Positions 1 through 5,266 of a stretch of DNA of 5,646 nucleotides are shown piece after piece. The translations under genes and the position numbers were made by a program. The stretch's first letter is position 1, and each line of letters starts with the position of its first letter. The notes below the pieces were generated by a model that searched no databases, was not told where the DNA came from, and saw only the letters and a list, made by a program, of their open reading frames with translations. The DNA comes from Phascolarctobacterium sp. Its GTDB lineage: Bacteria; Bacillota; Negativicutes; Acidaminococcales; Acidaminococcaceae. The DNA lies in NCBI GenBank assembly GCA_024405645.1, contig JAKSOJ010000090.1, positions 1 to 5,646 of the forward strand, given 5' to 3'.

Positions 1-94
1 ACTACTTTCTGCATGACTTGTCAACACTTATTTTATAAAATTTTTAAAAATATTTAAAATGCAAAAATAACACAAAAAAGACTAATTTAAAACA

Positions 95-122
95 TTTTTC
101 TAACACAATGTCTAACTATAAT
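95..122 (+). promoter_or_regulatory. Predicted promoter of the His-rich exported protein gene
   Basis: A perfect -10 box TATAAT lies at 117-122, about 43 bases before the start codon. The only -35 candidate at normal spacing is poor (TTTTTC at 95-100, 16-base spacer), so the promoter is called mainly from its -10 box. It may need an activator or rely on the A/T-rich upstream DNA. Bases 1-94 are strongly AT-rich with short A/T palindromes (30-41 and 40-51), and I see no gene there. Confidence 0.5.
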
Positions 123-151
123 GTAATCAAATAAAACAAACAACTCATGCA

Positions 152-157
152 AAGGAG
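152..157 (+). promoter_or_regulatory. Ribosome binding site AAGGAG that fixes the start at 165
   Basis: AAGGAG lies 7 bases before the ATG at 165. An in-frame ATG at 147 would put this site inside the coding region and has no Shine-Dalgarno sequence of its own. It would also add MQRRLP ahead of a standard signal peptide. The start at 165 is therefore preferred. Confidence 0.85.
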
Positions 158-164
158 ATTACCC

Positions 165-707
165 ATGTTAGCTAAATCCATCAAAAGAACTATTGCTCTT
201 GCACTCGCGACCGTTACTTTCGGTCTTCCTATATTAACTAATGAAGCATTTGCTGCAAGCCATGATAATCGACCCCCTCAAAGAACCGAAAGAAGAGTCG
301 AACACAGAGGTCCTCAACAAAAGGTTCATCAATCCAACAATCATGGTTCTAACCATAAGGTTAATCATCCGCAAACTAATCATGGTTCCAACCACAAAGT
401 TAATCATCCGCAAAACAATCGTGGATCAGAACATCGTGTAAATCGTCCTGGTAATCATCCACAACAGCATCGAGTTATCCGTTCTAACAATCATCCAAGA
501 CCTGGTCATAGAGTAGAAAATAGAAGACCTGTCGAAAGAGTTAGACATACTCCTCCAAGACCAGTTCAACATAGACCCGCACCTCCTCCGCCTCATAGAA
601 GTGACAGATACGAACATCATCACTCCTCCAACGGAGATTTAATCGGTGGACTTATCATTGGAGCAATCCTTGGCACTATCATTGCTAATAACAATGTTGA
701 TGCATAA
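165..707 (+). CDS. Exported His/Asn/Arg/Pro-rich repeat protein with C-terminal glycine-zipper segment
   Basis: I do not recognise a named family. The 180-residue product starts with a signal peptide: K4/K8 positive region, hydrophobic stretch at about 9-24, and likely cleavage after AFA (28-30), before ASHD. The mature part is low-complexity and basic, with 20 histidines in about 150 residues and no cysteine. It contains a 13-residue repeat, NHGSNHKVNHPQ-like, at 58-70, 71-83 and (degenerate) 84-96, then looser His/Arg/Pro repeats to about 122 and a Pro-rich part with PAPPPP (138-143). An HHH cluster at 151-153 precedes a hydrophobic Gly-x3-Gly-type segment at 157-173, which could insert in or associate with a membrane. 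Inferred role: envelope protein that may bind transition metals through histidine, or simply a disordered surface protein. Gene 2 is convergent, so no operon partner is visible. Confidence is high for a real exported protein and low for function. Confidence 0.8.
   Translation: MLAKSIKRTIALALATVTFGLPILTNEAFAASHDNRPPQRTERRVEHRGPQQKVHQSNNHGSNHKVNHPQTNHGSNHKVNHPQNNRGSEHRVNRPGNHPQQHRVIRSNNHPRPGHRVENRRPVERVRHTPPRPVQHRPAPPPPHRSDRYEHHHSSNGDLIGGLIIGAILGTIIANNNVDA
336..452 (+). repeat. Three tandem 39-base (13-residue) repeats within the His-rich gene
   Basis: Units lie at 336-374, 375-413 and 414-452. The first two differ at only about five of 39 bases, mostly silent third positions, whereas the third has diverged (His to Arg, Asn to Glu). 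Each unit encodes an N-H/R-G-S-x-H-K/R-V-N-H/R-P pattern. The close identity of units 1 and 2 suggests a fairly recent duplication, and copy number could vary between strains. Confidence 0.85.
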
Positions 708-750
708 ATAAACTTCTTCCTTCTTTTCCATCCGACAACTGAATATTTAA

Positions 751-801
751 AAATCTGCATCCAAAGGCTTATCCCCGCCCACGGATGCAGATTTATTTTT
801 T
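751..801 (+). terminator. Intrinsic terminator between convergent genes
   Basis: A perfect 12-bp stem pairs AAATCTGCATCC (751-762) with GGATGCAGATTT (783-794) around a 20-base loop that holds a further GGC/GCC pairing. A T-rich tract (795-801) follows on the + strand, so it ends the His-rich gene. On the minus strand the stem is followed by a less regular T/A-rich run, so it may also serve the convergent gene ending at 811. Confidence 0.85.
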
Positions 802-810
802 ACATATATA

Positions 811-2463
811 TTATTGTAATTCTTTGATTTCGCCGATTTTACCCATATCAGTATAAGTGAAGCTAATCTTGTCACCTACATGCAGGAAGGGCAGCTTTTC
901 GGAAATTTCAATGGAAGCACGATAAACCTTTTTATCTTCTGTAAGAATGAAGTAGTATGCAGTATTACCAGATACTACTGCTTGACTCATTGCAGAGATA
1001 GTTCCAGATTTTTTATTTTCGCTACCAGTTTGAACTGGTGTTGTTTTTCCATCGACACCCAAGGTTTGGAAAAAGTTCTCCAATGCTTGAGGAACAGTAT
1101 TACCGGTACCAACAACTTGGTATTGCTCAACATCTACAAAAGCGTACATTTTTACTAGTCCAGCTCCGTCTTTTAAAGACAAGAAATAAGTCGGACGATT
1201 ATTAATGTTCAAAAGAATCGGGAATGTTGCTTTATAATTTAAATGTTGAACCTTGCCCATGGCGCTGCTCATAGCACTACGTTCTTCCGCACCAGGAACA
1301 TTATAATATTTAGCTTCCTTAGTACGAAGATTAACAAGTACAAAGCCAACATTAGACGCATCACTCATCACAGAGGTCAAGCCAGTATAGAGGTAAACGT
1401 CATCATTAATAGCCAAGTAATTGTAACCATCAGTAGGTTGTAGCACACCTTTTTGACCTAAGATAGAGTTAATATAACCATTTACATATCTGCCATGATA
1501 AATCAGTTGTCTGATAATCAGGTTGGAAATGAATACCTGATCAACCCAAGTAGGAATATCTTTTAATTCATAGAATTTACTTTCGCCAGTCTGAGCATTT
1601 ACAAGTACAGCACCATCGATGTCCTCGCCATCCCAAAGAGCAACCCTATAAGTGATGGTAGGAGCAATCCAATACGGAGTACCATTGTCATCTATTTCAA
1701 AAGAAATGTCATCAAAAATCTTGGTAGGATATTTGAATCGCAAGTATCTATGAATATTACGGAAGAAGTACTCACTTTCAGAGTATTTAATACCTTTATC
1801 AAGTCTTACCAAAGAGCTTTCTTGAGTAACCATATTAACAGTGATATAAGCTGGAATACCATCAGCCATATTGTATAACCATTTTATTCCATCACCATAA
1901 CGCAGAGGAGTTACTCTATACGGAGTTCCTTTATAGTTAATCTGAGTGTAGTTTTCCATAATGTCGAATTGGGAAACCAAGTCACTCATCTCGCCTAATT
2001 TTCTCTTGCCCAAGCGAGAAGCGCTATCCCTATCTACAACAGGAATATTTTTAGAAGAAACTTGGGATACGTCTTTGGCAAAATTGCCATCTTCGATTTT
2101 TATCAAATTATAATATTGGTTCGCCCAAAGAATAGGTTTACCAATAAAATTGCCTAGGAAAAGTAAACCAAAAATACCAACAACTGCTACAATCGCGTAC
2201 TTCAGAGGTGCAGCAAATTCTCCAAAGGCGTATTTCAGGTCTTCACTATTAATTTCGCCATATCTTGAACCACGTTCAAAAATCCCCGAAATAGCTCCAA
2301 AAAAATTCGCTATAATGCAAACGATAATACATTGCATGATAAAGAACCAGAACTGTGGACTTCTAGGATTAATAGGCGGTAAATTCACATAAAACAAACC
2401 GCATATTAAAAGTACGGAAATTATAATGCGCACTAGCAAAGGTGCATTAGATATATTTTTCAT
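811..2463 (-). CDS. Uncharacterised membrane-anchored protein with PepSY-like repeats
   Basis: This 550-residue protein has no name I can assign. Three hydrophobic helices are visible at about 9-27, 38-62 and 86-107. By the positive-inside rule the N-terminus and the 63-85 loop (with RGSR) are cytoplasmic, and residues from about 110 to 550 are outside. The outer part contains about four repeat units (near 176-223, 256-302, 346-391 and 419-450). The first two open with GTPY-x-x-x-P, and units one to three end with a VN-x-x-T-x-E-x hairpin; unit four has VDVEQY at that place. This layout resembles PepSY-type beta-hairpin repeats. The C-terminal part (about 485-550), with its GDKI turn, looks like a small beta-barrel or OB-like fold. 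Only three cysteines occur, all in membrane helices, and no catalytic motif is seen. The start at 2463 is chosen because an ideal AAGGAG sits 6 bases before it; the in-frame ATG at 2478 overlaps that site. A possible role is a scaffold or chaperone in the envelope, which is a guess. Confidence 0.8.
   Translation of the reverse strand: MKNISNAPLLVRIIISVLLICGLFYVNLPPINPRSPQFWFFIMQCIIVCIIANFFGAISGIFERGSRYGEINSEDLKYAFGEFAAPLKYAIVAVVGIFGLLFLGNFIGKPILWANQYYNLIKIEDGNFAKDVSQVSSKNIPVVDRDSASRLGKRKLGEMSDLVSQFDIMENYTQINYKGTPYRVTPLRYGDGIKWLYNMADGIPAYITVNMVTQESSLVRLDKGIKYSESEYFFRNIHRYLRFKYPTKIFDDISFEIDDNGTPYWIAPTITYRVALWDGEDIDGAVLVNAQTGESKFYELKDIPTWVDQVFISNLIIRQLIYHGRYVNGYINSILGQKGVLQPTDGYNYLAINDDVYLYTGLTSVMSDASNVGFVLVNLRTKEAKYYNVPGAEERSAMSSAMGKVQHLNYKATFPILLNINNRPTYFLSLKDGAGLVKMYAFVDVEQYQVVGTGNTVPQALENFFQTLGVDGKTTPVQTGSENKKSGTISAMSQAVVSGNTAYYFILTEDKKVYRASIEISEKLPFLHVGDKISFTYTDMGKIGEIKELQ
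1114..1938 (-). repeat. Four diverged PepSY-like protein repeats
   Basis: Read on the minus strand, the units are at 1938-1795, 1698-1558, 1428-1291 and 1209-1114. Shared features are a Pro/Tyr strand start (GTPYRVTP, GTPYWIAP, NRPTYFLS; weaker in unit three), then a Gly/Ala-rich turn, then a 'VN..T.E....Y' strand (VNMVTQES, VNAQTGES, VNLRTKEA; unit four has VDVEQY). Similarity is at the protein level only, indicating old internal duplication. Confidence 0.6.
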
Positions 2464-2469
2464 AAGAAA

Positions 2470-2475
2470 CTCCTT
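2470..2475 (-). promoter_or_regulatory. Ribosome binding site AAGGAG that fixes the start at 2463
   Basis: On the minus strand, AAGGAG is followed by TTTCTT and the ATG at 2463. The site lies directly after the alternative in-frame ATG (2478), which has only T/A-rich DNA before it and no Shine-Dalgarno sequence. This shortens the protein by five residues (MKEFL). Confidence 0.85.
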
Positions 2476-2507
2476 CATAACATAAAACGATAAATTTACT
2501 TACAACT

Positions 2508-2536
2508 ATTATAATGTAGAAAACAAACCATTACAA
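2508..2536 (-). promoter_or_regulatory. Predicted promoter of the membrane protein gene
   Basis: Reading the minus strand, -35 TTGTAA (2536-2531), a 17-base spacer and a perfect -10 TATAAT (2513-2508) give a near-consensus housekeeping promoter. Transcription would begin near 2501, leaving a leader of about 38 bases. The promoter is divergent from that of the dehydrogenase gene, about 85 bases away, with no obvious shared operator. Confidence 0.8.
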
Positions 2537-2621
2537 GATTATTTTCGTCCCTTAGGAGTATTCGGTAAATAGACGATTGTATATATAAATTTATTTTCAT
2601 AAAATATTTATTCAGAAAAAA

Positions 2622-2650
2622 TTTACATAGTATCAACAAAGTGCTACAAT
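2622..2650 (+). promoter_or_regulatory. Predicted promoter of the D-2-hydroxyacid dehydrogenase gene
   Basis: -35 TTTACA (2622-2627), a 17-base spacer and -10 TACAAT (2645-2650). The upstream 2578-2620 stretch is very A/T-rich and could act as an UP element. Transcription would begin near 2657, giving a leader of about 70 bases. A perfect 10-base palindrome, TATGTACATA, sits at 2651-2660 across the likely start point. It could be an operator, but I cannot match it to a known regulator. No Rex-type TTGTGA/TCACAA pair was found. Confidence 0.7.
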
Positions 2651-2726
2651 TATGTACATATTCCGAGTTTTAATAGTATAAATAATCATAGATGTTTTAT
2701 TTCAAAAGTATTAGAGGAGAATTATC

Positions 2727-3716
2727 ATGAAAAAAGTACTAGTTTACAACATGCGTGACTATGATGAACAACAATGGTATGAAAAATACAGCAAGGAATT
2801 AGGTCTTGAATTAGTTTGCTGCCCTAACGACCCTGCTCTGGATAACGTCTATCTTGCAGAAGGCTGTGAATGCTTGAGCATTATCACCACTAAAATTCCT
2901 GCTGACTTAGCACAAGCATTCTACGACAAAGGTATTCGTTTCATTTCAACTCGTACTATGGGCTACGATCATATCGATGTTAATGCTTGCAAAAAGCTTG
3001 GTATTAGAATTGGCAATGCTAACTATGGTACTGAAGGTGTTGCTGAATACGCAGTAATGCTCATGCTCATGACTATTCGCAACATTAAATATATCATGGG
3101 AAAAGCTGCTATGCATGACTTTAGCCTTAAGGGCAACTGTGGTCGTGAACTTAAAGACTTTACCGTTGGCGTAATTGGTACTGGTCGTATCGGTAAAAAT
3201 GTTATCCAACTTTTAAAAAGCTTTGGTTGCAAAATCATTGCACATGATTTGTATGAGAGCGAAGAAGCTAAGAAAGATGCTACCTATGTAACCTTGGATG
3301 AACTCTATGCTCAAAGTGACCTTATCACTTTACATATGCCTCTTTTCCAAAACAACTTCCATATGATTAATAAAGAAGCCATTAGCAAAATGAAAGATAA
3401 GGTTGTTATTATCAATACCGCTCGTGGTGGTCTTATTCAAACTGAAGCACTTATCGAAGGCATCGAAAGCGGCAAAATCGCTGGTGTTGGTCTCGACGTA
3501 GTTGAAGAAGAATTTGGTCTCTACTATAATGATTTAAAATATGGTCCCCTGCACCATCCTGGTCTTGCAATTCTGAACAGTTTCCCCAATGTGGTAGTTA
3601 CTCCACACATGGCATTCTACACAGACAACGATGTAGCAAGTATGGTAAGCTGCTCTTTAAGAAGCTGTAAAGCATTCATGGCTAACGAAGAAAATCCTTG
3701 GGAAGTTAAACTTTAA
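2727..3716 (+). CDS. NAD-dependent D-2-hydroxyacid dehydrogenase, D-lactate dehydrogenase/VanH type
   Basis: This 329-residue cytoplasmic enzyme would reduce a 2-keto acid, probably pyruvate, to the D-hydroxy acid with NADH. The Rossmann motif is G151-T-G-R-I-G156. D174 lies after the second strand, where it favours NAD over NADP. The catalytic triad is R233 (in NTARGG), E262 (in VVEEEF) and H294 (in TPHMAFYT), with the same 29- and 61-residue spacing as R235/E264/H296 of Lactobacillus D-lactate dehydrogenases. Segments such as ISTRTMGYDHID and VGVIGTGRIGK resemble VanH. The length is typical. One oddity is NANYGTEGVAEYA (97-109): D-lactate dehydrogenases and VanH usually have Y-S-P near this place, and here it is Y-G-T. 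A different 2-keto acid such as 2-oxoglutarate (HgdH-like) therefore cannot be excluded. AGGAG at 2715-2719 supports the start. The gene stands alone; no vanA/vanX-like neighbour is present, so a fermentative role is likelier than glycopeptide resistance. Confidence 0.9.
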   Translation: MKKVLVYNMRDYDEQQWYEKYSKELGLELVCCPNDPALDNVYLAEGCECLSIITTKIPADLAQAFYDKGIRFISTRTMGYDHIDVNACKKLGIRIGNANYGTEGVAEYAVMLMLMTIRNIKYIMGKAAMHDFSLKGNCGRELKDFTVGVIGTGRIGKNVIQLLKSFGCKIIAHDLYESEEAKKDATYVTLDELYAQSDLITLHMPLFQNNFHMINKEAISKMKDKVVIINTARGGLIQTEALIEGIESGKIAGVGLDVVEEEFGLYYNDLKYGPLHHPGLAILNSFPNVVVTPHMAFYTDNDVASMVSCSLRSCKAFMANEENPWEVKL

Positions 3717-3729
3717 TTTTATATTTATG

Positions 3730-3775
3730 AAGAGTCTATACCAAACATAAAATTGATATAGGCTCTTATTCTTTT
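3730..3775 (+). terminator. Intrinsic terminator of the dehydrogenase gene
   Basis: AAGAGTCTATA (3730-3740) pairs with TATAGGCTCTT (3757-3767). This is an 11-bp stem with one G-U pair and a 16-base loop, followed by a T-rich ATTCTTTT run. It isolates the dehydrogenase gene from the ars unit. Confidence 0.75.
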
Positions 3776-3793
3776 CATAAGATTAAAACATTT

Positions 3794-3817
3794 ACATATT
3801 GACAACTATCGATATGT
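3794..3817 (+). promoter_or_regulatory. Predicted ArsR operator (11-2-11 imperfect inverted repeat)
   Basis: The left arm ACATATTGACA (3794-3804), a 2-base centre AC, and the right arm TATCGATATGT (3807-3817) match as an inverted repeat at 9 of 11 positions. ArsR/SmtB regulators classically bind imperfect 12-2-12 repeats. This one covers the -35 box and most of the spacer, so a bound dimer would block RNA polymerase. The assignment to the adjacent ArsR is inferred from position and form. Confidence 0.75.
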
Positions 3818-3827
3818 TTTATATAAT
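3799..3827 (+). promoter_or_regulatory. Consensus promoter of arsR
   Basis: TTGACA (3799-3804), exactly 17 bases, then TATAAT (3822-3827): both boxes match the housekeeping consensus perfectly. Transcription should begin near 3834, leaving a very short leader of roughly 13 bases that begins at the ribosome binding site. An intrinsically strong promoter fits control by a repressor. A longer reading frame starting at TTG 3799 would translate the promoter itself and is rejected. Confidence 0.92.
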
Positions 3828-3846
3828 ATGCGCAAGAGGTGATAAA

Positions 3847-4113
3847 ATGACCTATAGAGAAGATGTAAAACTGTTTAAGGCCTTAGCTGACCAAAACAGA
3901 TTGCAAATTATAGAACTATTACACGATGGAGAAAAGTGCGCCTGCGTTCTTTTAGAAGAGCTGAATATTGCTCAGCCAACTTTATCTCACCATATGAAAA
4001 TCCTCGTAGATGCAGAATTAGTAAATTATCGTAAAGAAGGCAAGTGGATGCATTATTCTTTGCGTGATGATGCTAAAGACTATATTTTGAAAAGTCTAGA
4101 AAAGTTTATTTAA
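3847..4113 (+). CDS. arsR: ArsR/SmtB-family metalloid-responsive repressor
   Basis: This 88-residue winged helix-turn-helix repressor is expected to dimerise, bind the operator in its own promoter and release it on binding a thiophilic metalloid. LFKALADQNRLQIIELL (9-25) is the family's typical opening. The recognition region is about 39-58 (LNIAQPTLSHHMKIL) and the beta wing is about 59-71 (VNYRKEGKWMHYSL). C31 and C33 (in GEKCACVL) sit where E. coli ArsR has C32/C34, at the start of the DNA-binding helix, which points to As(III), Sb(III) or a methylated arsenical. They are the only cysteines, and the third Cys of the E. coli site is absent (L36). The product is shorter than the usual 100-120 residues and lacks a C-terminal extension. 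The start at 3847 follows GAGGTGAT (3836-3843), close to the full anti-Shine-Dalgarno complement; the upstream in-frame TTG 3799 is the promoter -35. The permease gene follows after 78 bases. Confidence 0.9.
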   Translation: MTYREDVKLFKALADQNRLQIIELLHDGEKCACVLLEELNIAQPTLSHHMKILVDAELVNYRKEGKWMHYSLRDDAKDYILKSLEKFI

Positions 4114-4139
4114 TAGGGCGATGCGCTTGCCCTATTTTT
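4112..4139 (+). terminator. Intrinsic terminator between arsR and the permease gene
   Basis: AATAGGGC (4112-4119) pairs with GCCCTATT (4129-4136). Adding the inner G-U and A-T pairs gives about 10 bp and a 5-base loop, and the stem runs directly into a T tract. The arsR stop codon lies at the foot of the stem. It would lower expression of the permease from the arsR promoter, acting as an attenuator-like element, unless a second promoter serves that gene. Confidence 0.75.
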
Positions 4140-4155
4140 AAAACCGTTTTATATT
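4127..4155 (+). promoter_or_regulatory. Weak candidate promoter for the permease gene
   Basis: TTGCCC (4127-4132), a 17-base spacer and TATATT (4150-4155) form a plausible but weak promoter (four and five of six consensus bases). Its -35 box lies inside the terminator stem. Transcription would start near 4162, before the ribosome binding site AAGGAG at 4178-4183. This is a candidate only; the gene may depend on readthrough. Confidence 0.35.
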
Positions 4156-4171
4156 GATATATCTAAATTTA
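4150..4171 (+). promoter_or_regulatory. Second ArsR operator-like sequence before the permease gene
   Basis: TATATTGATA (4150-4159) matches the left half of the arsR operator (CATATTGACA) at 8 of 10 bases. After a 2-base gap, TCTAAATTTA (4162-4171) matches it as an inverted copy at 7 of 10. It overlaps the candidate -10 box and start point. The region is A/T-rich, so chance similarity is possible. Confidence 0.35.
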
Positions 4172-4191
4172 TAAATCAAGGAGAGCACGAT

Positions 4192-5178
4192 ATGTTTGAT
4201 TTTATTATGAAACAAGTTTTAGGAATGCAATGGCTCAACGAATATGTCTGGTCATTTTTGAAAGAAGTTTTTAATGCCAACTCTTCTTCCCCAATTTGGA
4301 GTAGTATTCATTTTTTCCTTTACGATATGATTAAAATTTCAATTTTATTGGTAGTACTCATTTTTATGATTACTTATATTCAATCCTACTTTCCGCCAGA
4401 GAAAACCAAACGAATACTAACCGGGTATAACAAATTAAGTGGCGCTATTATTGCTGCATTGCTTGGAACAGTAACACCTTTTTGCTCTTGTTCCAGTATT
4501 CCCATTTTCATTGGATTTACTCGTGCTGGTATGCCTTTGGGTACTACTTTTTCCTTCCTAATTTCATCTCCTATGGTTGATGTGGCCTCTATGTTAATGC
4601 TGATGTCCTTTTTTGGTGCTAAATTTGCAATTGCCTATGTAATTCTCGGATTAATTTTAGCTATTGCAGGAGGTTTGTTTATAAACTCTTTGCAGATGGA
4701 AAAATATCTAAAAAAATATGATAATCCTATAAAAAAGTTCTACAGTGAATCTGAATATTTCAATCAAGTGCAAAGACTTAATTATGCCTACAATGATACC
4801 CGAATTATAGTACGCAATGTTTTTCCATATGTTTTAGCAGGTGTCGCTATTGGATCAGTATTGCATAATTGGATTCCCGAAGAATGGATTCTCAACACCT
4901 TAGGAAGTCAAAACATCTTTGGAGTAATCATAGCAACTTTGATTGGTGTGCCTGTTTATGCTGATATTTTCGGAACACTCCCAATAGCCGAAGCTTTATA
5001 CATGGCTGGTGTACCAGTAGGAACTATTTTAGCACTAATGATGTCCGTAACGACACTATCTTTACCCTCACTCATTATGCTTAGCGAAGTGTTGCATAAA
5101 CGATTGCTATTTACCTTTATAGGTGTTGTAGTCTACGGTATTGTTGTCATTGGCTACACATTCAATATTATTTGGTAA
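4192..5178 (+). CDS. arsP: ArsP-type permease (COG0701/DUF318), probable organoarsenical efflux protein
   Basis: This 328-residue inner-membrane protein has about eight hydrophobic helices in two related halves, split by a polar loop at about 168-204 (KYLKKYDNPIKKFYSESEYF). The family hallmark TPFCSCSS (95-102) carries C98 and C100, its only cysteines. The segment after it (PIFIGFTRAGMPLGTTFSFL) is echoed in the second half by P-I-A-E-A-L-Y-M-A-G-V-P-V-G-T (264-278), after GVPVYADIFGT (252-262). Characterised ArsP proteins export trivalent methylated or aromatic arsenicals, with cysteine thiols implicated in substrate handling. The same superfamily has other permeases, so the exact substrate is inferred from the adjacent arsR. 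AAGGAG (4178-4183) lies 8 bases before the ATG. No arsC, acr3, arsB or arsM accompanies it in the window, and the strong terminator that follows shows the unit ends here. Confidence 0.85.
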   Translation: MFDFIMKQVLGMQWLNEYVWSFLKEVFNANSSSPIWSSIHFFLYDMIKISILLVVLIFMITYIQSYFPPEKTKRILTGYNKLSGAIIAALLGTVTPFCSCSSIPIFIGFTRAGMPLGTTFSFLISSPMVDVASMLMLMSFFGAKFAIAYVILGLILAIAGGLFINSLQMEKYLKKYDNPIKKFYSESEYFNQVQRLNYAYNDTRIIVRNVFPYVLAGVAIGSVLHNWIPEEWILNTLGSQNIFGVIIATLIGVPVYADIFGTLPIAEALYMAGVPVGTILALMMSVTTLSLPSLIMLSEVLHKRLLFTFIGVVVYGIVVIGYTFNIIW

Positions 5179-5189
5179 TTTAAAAGCGA

Positions 5190-5226
5190 AAAATAAAAGG
5201 AGGTGCAAAACACCTCCTTTTATTTT
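5190..5226 (+). terminator. Strong bidirectional intrinsic terminator
   Basis: A perfect 16-bp stem, arms 5190-5205 and 5211-5226, with GGAGGTG/CACCTCC at its head and a 5-base CAAAA loop. The outer stem is A/T-only, so both strands give a T-rich tail. It ends the permease gene on the + strand and the DUF1667 gene on the minus strand. Confidence 0.92.
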
Positions 5227-5266
5227 ATGAAATTGAAATTTTTAAATATTACCTAATTTATTAAAC

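Noticed and set aside
1..94. Origin, CRISPR leader or mobile-element end in the A/T-rich left edge
   Set aside because: Only short A/T palindromes are present; no iterons, DnaA boxes, direct repeats or terminal inverted repeats could be recognised.
241..623. Other-frame open frames within the His-rich gene
   Set aside because: The repeats and biased codons keep alternative frames open by chance; only the 165-707 frame has a ribosome binding site and a signal peptide.
880..1158. Plus-strand open frames inside the membrane protein gene (880-1158, 1243-1443, 2150-2392)
   Set aside because: They lie wholly antisense to a convincing 550-codon gene and their products have no recognisable features.
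2657..2726. Riboswitch in the leader of the dehydrogenase gene
   Set aside because: The leader is only about 70 bases, A/T-rich, and shows no stable stem or conserved riboswitch motif.
2946..3238. Minus-strand open frames inside the dehydrogenase gene
   Set aside because: They are antisense to a gene with intact catalytic and NAD-binding motifs, and the products look like random translations.
2727..3716. VanH of a glycopeptide-resistance cluster
   Set aside because: The protein resembles VanH, but no D-Ala-D-Lac ligase, VanX dipeptidase or VanRS genes flank it; it has its own promoter and terminator, fitting a stand-alone fermentative enzyme.
4154..4179. FNR/Crp-like site (TTGAT ... ATCAA) before the permease gene
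   Set aside because: The half-sites are 16 bases apart rather than the 4 of an FNR site, in very A/T-rich DNA, and the right arm runs into the ribosome binding site.
5190..5226. SD-sequestering regulatory hairpin (the stem contains AAGGAGGTG)
   Set aside because: There is no start codon or coding frame at suitable distance downstream, and it lies between two converging gene ends with T-rich tails: an ordinary bidirectional terminator.
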